Source: Cucumis sativus (taxonomy: Eukaryota > Streptophyta > Magnoliopsida > Cucurbitales > Cucurbitaceae). Taken from it: a stretch of 64,000 nt of DNA. The stretch lies in the NCBI RefSeq assembly GCF_000004075.3, contig NC_026655.2:558001-622000 (forward strand), in the 5' to 3' direction. Below, piece by piece: positions 59,649 to 64,000 of this stretch (positions within the stretch are counted from its first letter, which is position 1; every line of letters starts with the position of its first letter). The position numbers and the translations under genes were made by a program. A model generated the notes under the pieces. The model ran no database searches. It was not told the DNA's origin and saw nothing but the letters and a program-made list of their open reading frames with translations.

Positions 59649-61736
59649 TCACCAATAGTCATTACAGGAGCAAAGGCCATCTTTAAAATGATGAAAACGG
59701 TTCCGATCCCTAACAATAATCATTCTTTCAAAGACTTGTGATATAAACTTCGTTGCATTATGGCAGTCCCTACACATCCTAAGGTTTTTTGAAATTCTAA
59801 TAGTGGTTCGAGGAGACGTTCGGATCAGACCATAAGCAATAGCAAGCTTCTCACTATGATGCGACACTGAAGTTTCTTTGCTCTCTTCCTCAGCCTCCAG
59901 TCTAGCATCGTCTGTGTTGGGCACATATCCGAGCCTCTTGATCTGCTTCATCATTTTATCTAACGCGTCATGTATTTCCTTGGAGTGCTTATGTTCTCCA
60001 TCTTCTGAAAAAAACTCATGTACAACACCATCGAGCTCAATCAAACTACAACCTGGAATCTTCTTAATCTCCTTCTCTTTTATCAAAGATCTTACCCTGA
60101 TTGCATCCTCAACCCTACCAACCAATGCATAAGTATTTGACAGAAGAATGTAATCTCCACTGTGAGCAGGCTCCAATCGAGTTATGTGTTCCAATGATTT
60201 TTCTGCCATTTCAATGTTTTTATGAGCTCTACATGAAGCCAATAGTGTTCTCCAAACAACAGCATTGGGAGGGAAGGGCATGTTATCTATGAACTGATAG
60301 GCTTCTTCAAGAAACCCAGCACGTCCAAGTATATCAACCATGCAACCATAATGCTCAATCCTTGGCTCAATATCAAAATCTCTTCTCATGCTATTGAAAA
60401 GATGTCGACCTTGATCAACCAGACAAGCGTGGCTACAAGCAGACAGAACGCCAATGAAAGTTACATCATTTGGCTTTACATCATTCTCTAGCATCGAGGA
60501 AAAGAATTCCAGAGCCATTTTCCCTTCTCCATTATTGGCAAGACCTTGAATTAATGCTGTCCATGTGAACACATTCTTGAAAGACATTTCCTTGAAAACT
60601 TCAACTGATCTATCTATATACCCACATTTAGCATAAAAATCTATCAGCTGAGTTCCAAGAGTAACCGTGAGCTTCATCTTCTTCTTTTTGATGTAGAAAT
60701 GAACCCACTTACCTGTTTCGTATGCTCCAAGCATAGCGCACGAATAGAGAACACTGACCATTGTTACCTCGTTTGGATATACATTTCCCTTCTGCATCTC
60801 ATGGAACAGATTAAGAGCTTCTTTACATCGATCAGCTTGAGCATACCCCGAGATCATTGCACTCCAAGCAACAACATCTCTTTTATCCATTTCATCGAAC
60901 AACTTTCTAGCGGTATCAACTTGACCACATTTGGCATACATATCAATCAGCGAAGTCGTTAGAGTATTGTTTCGTCTTAGCCCTTTTGACACAATATACT
61001 CACCAATCAACTCCCCTATTTCCAGATTCGCTAATCTTCCACAAGCCATCAATACACTAATCATTGTAACATCATCAAATTCAATACGCAGTTCCAAAAT
61101 TTTTCGAAAAAGCTTCACGACCTCATCCCAAAGCCCATTTTTCGTATAACCAGACAACATCGAATTCCACGCAACTATGCTTCTTTCCGGCATTCCATCA
61201 AACACATGACGTGCAACCCCAATTTGTCCACAATTCGCATACATCTGAATCAAAGTATTCTCGACAAACTCATTTGATTTGAACCCAGATTTCAGAATCA
61301 ACGCGTGGACCTGTTCGCCTTCCCTCAGCGCTTTCATTCTAGAGCAAGCCTTTAAGACAGAGGAGAAAGTGAATTTGTCATGCTGAACTGACTTTTCATG
61401 CATTTTCTTGAACAAGAGAAGGGCATTATCAGGCGATCGCTTGAAAGCAAGGCCCCTGATCATAACATTGTAAGCCGACGATTCGGGTTTGTCGATATGG
61501 TTGAAAATGGAAAGGGCATAATCTATGGTGTCGGGAAGGAGTAAAGCTGCGGACTCGAGAACGGCTTCTGTAATGATGGGGTCGAGGAGACGGCGAGTTT
61601 TGAGAAGGTGAGCGTGAACTTGCTGGAGGTCTTTTGGAGTTTTGCATTGCTGAAGAATCAAAGATTTTGGGTTTTCAGGGAACTGGGTTATGGAAGTCAG
61701 AGATATATTGGGAAGGCAACCGACTATCGACGCCAT
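59649..61736 (-). CDS. Pentatricopeptide repeat protein, PLS class with E and DYW domains
   Basis: Organelle RNA-binding protein; DYW proteins usually carry out C-to-U editing. It is an intronless frame of 695 aa, typical of the class. The first 35 residues are free of repeats and could hold the targeting signal. PLS-type repeats run from about residue 40 to 540 (YNVMIRGLAFKRSPDNALLLF, FSSVLKACSRMKALREGEQVH, LIDMYAKCGQVDTARKLFDE, VVAWSAMISGYAQ). The E region follows (VWRTLLASCRAHKNIEMAE, YILLSNTYA, GCSLIELDG). The DYW deaminase domain keeps its zinc and catalytic signature: His627-x-Glu629 (HSEKLA), Cys655-x-x-Cys658 (CRDCH), a second CSC near 689-691, and the final DYW. An active editing factor is therefore expected; plastid or mitochondrion is not decided. 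Confidence 0.93.
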   Translation of the reverse strand: MASIVGCLPNISLTSITQFPENPKSLILQQCKTPKDLQQVHAHLLKTRRLLDPIITEAVLESAALLLPDTIDYALSIFNHIDKPESSAYNVMIRGLAFKRSPDNALLLFKKMHEKSVQHDKFTFSSVLKACSRMKALREGEQVHALILKSGFKSNEFVENTLIQMYANCGQIGVARHVFDGMPERSIVAWNSMLSGYTKNGLWDEVVKLFRKILELRIEFDDVTMISVLMACGRLANLEIGELIGEYIVSKGLRRNNTLTTSLIDMYAKCGQVDTARKLFDEMDKRDVVAWSAMISGYAQADRCKEALNLFHEMQKGNVYPNEVTMVSVLYSCAMLGAYETGKWVHFYIKKKKMKLTVTLGTQLIDFYAKCGYIDRSVEVFKEMSFKNVFTWTALIQGLANNGEGKMALEFFSSMLENDVKPNDVTFIGVLSACSHACLVDQGRHLFNSMRRDFDIEPRIEHYGCMVDILGRAGFLEEAYQFIDNMPFPPNAVVWRTLLASCRAHKNIEMAEKSLEHITRLEPAHSGDYILLSNTYALVGRVEDAIRVRSLIKEKEIKKIPGCSLIELDGVVHEFFSEDGEHKHSKEIHDALDKMMKQIKRLGYVPNTDDARLEAEEESKETSVSHHSEKLAIAYGLIRTSPRTTIRISKNLRMCRDCHNATKFISQVFERMIIVRDRNRFHHFKDGLCSCNDYW

Positions 61737-62842
61737 TTGAGATGAAAGTGAAGCTCGAAAGATTCTAAATTTGGCAATATATCATCTATAGATAGTTCAA
61801 TTCAGTGGAACAGAGCTGCCAACATTTCAATCGACAAAGAATTCTTTCACGAAGGAGGAGTAAAAAATAGTACTCTTTATCTTGAAATGGTTTGGTCATG
61901 GATGATGGAGAAGCTTAGAGCCCATTTAATAGCATTTATTTGTTGGATAACCATTTTCATTTCTTGTTCTTATTCCCATTTCTCATAAGATTCTAAATTC
62001 GATGACATATATAGCTTAACCTGCTAAGCTAAATTCTAACCGCGGGTGAACATCAGTCCGTCGACCTCGGTTTAAGAAGTAATTCGTAAATTGATAATTT
62101 TTGTTCATTTTGGGTGTCATATATTTAGAACAAGATTATAAAAAAGGTGTGCCAAAGTAGTCTAACTTTAGACTTTAGGACTTGGAACACTGATATCAAT
62201 TGAAAGAGAAACAGTTACAGAGAGCCCTCGTGACAGCATAAGCCCATAAATTTCAGCTTATTATATTTATCGAACTCTCTCAAGCTATTGTAGAACTTGA
62301 TTAGTGCAACTACAAGCAGAAGCAATCATACAGGAACAGAAATAAATGGCAAACCCTTCAAGCATTAACATCACATTGCTTCCACGATGCAGGGTTTATC
62401 ATCAAATATGAAGATGAAGGAAGATATCATTGCCTGATCAGACGATGGCATATTGCAACACAAATGGTGAACAGAAGTACTGGCTCTAAAAGAAAATGGA
62501 AGAAGGGCAAGTCTTTTATTGCTCTCATTTCTAAACCCAGAGACTTGCATTTTGTCATTGTGGTACATATATTAGCAAGCAAATAAGTTATGATGAGTAA
62601 ATGAACCAATGAATCAAACTGCTCCAAAGAATCACAAGCGTAAAGACCACAGCATGAAGCACCTCTTTTCTGTCAGAACGACTGGCCAACTGGTTTTTTG
62701 CAAATTGAAAAGCTATACTTCAACAGTCTGTTGTTGATTTAATCCTTGACGGCTGAACCAAATCTCGTGACTAGAAACAAGTAGGAACACAGTCACAAGA
62801 AACTGCACCTGATGTGTAGTTGATATTTGTTCTATGTGATGA
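61737..62842. other. Spacer between the two PPR genes
   Basis: 1.1 kb with no gene. The left part is the DYW-PPR promoter. The right part, from about 62.2 kb, is probably the 3' UTR of the next gene, with small frames that match nothing. Confidence 0.55.
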
Positions 62843-64000
62843 TTAAGTTTCAATCGGATTGGAGGAAGATTGAGTAGCAGCAGTGGTATTGCTTTCTGCA
62901 GATCCAAAGAGCTTACAAACTTCGTTATGCTTTCGAATGTGATGTGGGCATTTGAAGAGCAGATCTTTGGCCTCAGAATATCTGCCTTCATTAAAAAATG
63001 AATTAAAAATATGAAGATAAGCAGACACGGAAGGATATTCTTTTGAACTAAGAACCTTCAGAAAATCATCAGCATCCTGCACAGTACCAAACTTGGAGAT
63101 ATATTGAACAAAGGGTTCTGGAAAAGGTGGGTAATTTTGTTTCTTCATTAAACGAAGGAGGGCAATGGCTTCCTCAAGTTTCCTAACTTCCAAAAGATTT
63201 TTAATTAACTGTTTATATGTTGCCTGCCATGGTCTTACATGAGCCTTATTTGTCAACTCAATCAGCAACTGATATGCACCATTTAACTTTTTCTGGTTAA
63301 GGAAACCACTAATCAACACATCCAAAAGATCAGCATCTGGATCACAGTTCTTCTCTATCATCTTTGCAAAACAAACTAAAGCAATGTCAAGTTCATTGGC
63401 ATTACAATGTCCTTGAATTAAAATAGTCCAAGTCTTGATATCAGGAATACATCCTTGTGCTTCCATCTCATCCAGCACTTTACGGGCTTCCTCAAGTCTC
63501 CTAGCCTTGCAAAGTCCAAATACCAGCTGACTGTATGTAACATTATCAGGTTCATATCCTGCATTTCTCATGGACTTCACGATATTCTCCGCATCATCAA
63601 ACTTTCCTGTGCTTGTCAATGACCTATGGATTCCGTCGTACATAGCTTTGGAGAGACTGTACCCTGTAGCCTCGAATTTCTTGGCCACTCTGTAAACCAA
63701 GCTCAAATCTGGATTGTCACTAGCAGCGATGGTCCGCAAAAGAACGCTGCAATCCTGCAACGAGGGCTTGTATGGCCCATCCATCATAAGCTCATAAAGC
63801 TTGACAGCCTCACCCATCATCTTGCTCTTCTGAAACTGCCTGGAGATCTTTATGTAAGTGTCGATGTCAATTTCATGATTAGCATGCTTCATTTCTTCAA
63901 TCACGCCCCAAAAAGCCTCGATGGAGTCATCCCGTCCAAGAACCCTAGCAATTGCATTGTATGAAACTGTGTTATGATCATAATCCGGCCTACAACCAAC
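62843..64000 (-). CDS. BIR6: P-class pentatricopeptide repeat protein, C-terminal part (BIR6-like)
   Basis: The frame is open from the window edge at 64000 to the stop at 62843, giving 385 aa; the N-terminus lies outside, so the GTG at 63904 is not a start. Repeats of the 35-residue P type are clear: YNAIARVLGRDDSIEAFWGV, TYIKISRQFQKSKMMGEAVK, VTYSQLVFGLCKARRLEEAR, KVLDEMEAQGCIPDIKTWTI, ILIQGHCNANELDIAL. The end, CPHHIRKHNEVCKLFGSAES, matches what I recall of Arabidopsis At3g48250 (BIR6), a mitochondrial PPR protein needed for splicing of nad7 intron 1. Class is firm; the orthology is from memory. No intron is seen in this part. Confidence 0.85.
   Translation of the reverse strand, partial: VGCRPDYDHNTVSYNAIARVLGRDDSIEAFWGVIEEMKHANHEIDIDTYIKISRQFQKSKMMGEAVKLYELMMDGPYKPSLQDCSVLLRTIAASDNPDLSLVYRVAKKFEATGYSLSKAMYDGIHRSLTSTGKFDDAENIVKSMRNAGYEPDNVTYSQLVFGLCKARRLEEARKVLDEMEAQGCIPDIKTWTILIQGHCNANELDIALVCFAKMIEKNCDPDADLLDVLISGFLNQKKLNGAYQLLIELTNKAHVRPWQATYKQLIKNLLEVRKLEEAIALLRLMKKQNYPPFPEPFVQYISKFGTVQDADDFLKVLSSKEYPSVSAYLHIFNSFFNEGRYSEAKDLLFKCPHHIRKHNEVCKLFGSAESNTTAATQSSSNPIET

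Noticed and set aside
1-64000. tRNA, rRNA or organelle-derived insertions
   Set aside because: Read by eye on both strands; no cloverleaf-type gene or rRNA core sequence was noticed. A covariance-model scan would be needed to exclude small RNAs.

Overview
This is plant nuclear DNA: AT-rich, with GT-AG introns, plastid-targeted proteins, two PPR proteins, and families such as RGLG, PIRL, MATE/DTX and raffinose-synthase-like enzymes. A short inverted-repeat element family (three copies: near 10.5, 23.0 and 53.1 kb) and the general style of the intergenic DNA resemble cucurbit genomes such as Cucumis. That placement is an inference from memory, not a search.

Layout. 0-0.6 kb: last coding exon of a protein-L-isoaspartate methyltransferase (+), convergent with a two-RRM chloroplast ribonucleoprotein at 1.07-2.82 kb (-). 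3.8-7.7 kb: a 14-exon GH36 raffinose-synthase/alkaline alpha-galactosidase-like gene (-). 7.9-11.2 kb: gene-free, with a 95-bp tandem array and a MITE. 11.2-12.9 kb: intronless glyoxal/galactose-oxidase-like gene (-). 13.4-16.4 kb: RGLG-type copine-RING E3 ligase (-). 19.1-22.4 kb: STR11-type plastid rhodanese protein (+). 22.4-31.8 kb: 9 kb of AT-rich DNA without recognisable genes, holding a CACTA-ended element. 31.8-33.2 kb: a PB1-domain protein and a possible small two-exon gene (+). 33.2-38.3 kb: intergenic, with a solo LTR-like element and a 1-kb Mutator-like element with perfect 9-bp target duplications. 38.4-41.4 kb: PIRL leucine-rich-repeat gene (+). 42.3-55.2 kb: a tandem duplication, each unit carrying a MATE/DTX transporter and a 128-aa multi-span membrane protein. 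The first MATE copy has a one-base frameshift; the second is intact at 495 aa. 56.6-59.0 kb: ATN1-like Raf-type kinase (+). 59.6-61.7 kb: a DYW-class PPR protein (-). 62.8-64.0 kb: the C-terminal part of a P-class PPR protein resembling BIR6 (-), cut by the window edge.

The genes are independent eukaryotic transcription units, not an operon or pathway cluster. Several share a destination (plastid: CP31-type RNP, STR11, possibly the GH36 enzyme). All splice models were built by hand: each complete model keeps one open frame across its joins, and lengths match remembered homologues. The most notable features are the MATE plus small-membrane-protein duplication with asymmetric decay, the intact-looking Mutator-like element carrying a 22-bp minisatellite, and an unfamiliar 110-aa two-exon gene whose 72-nt intron is itself open in frame. 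I saw no clearly new biochemical system.
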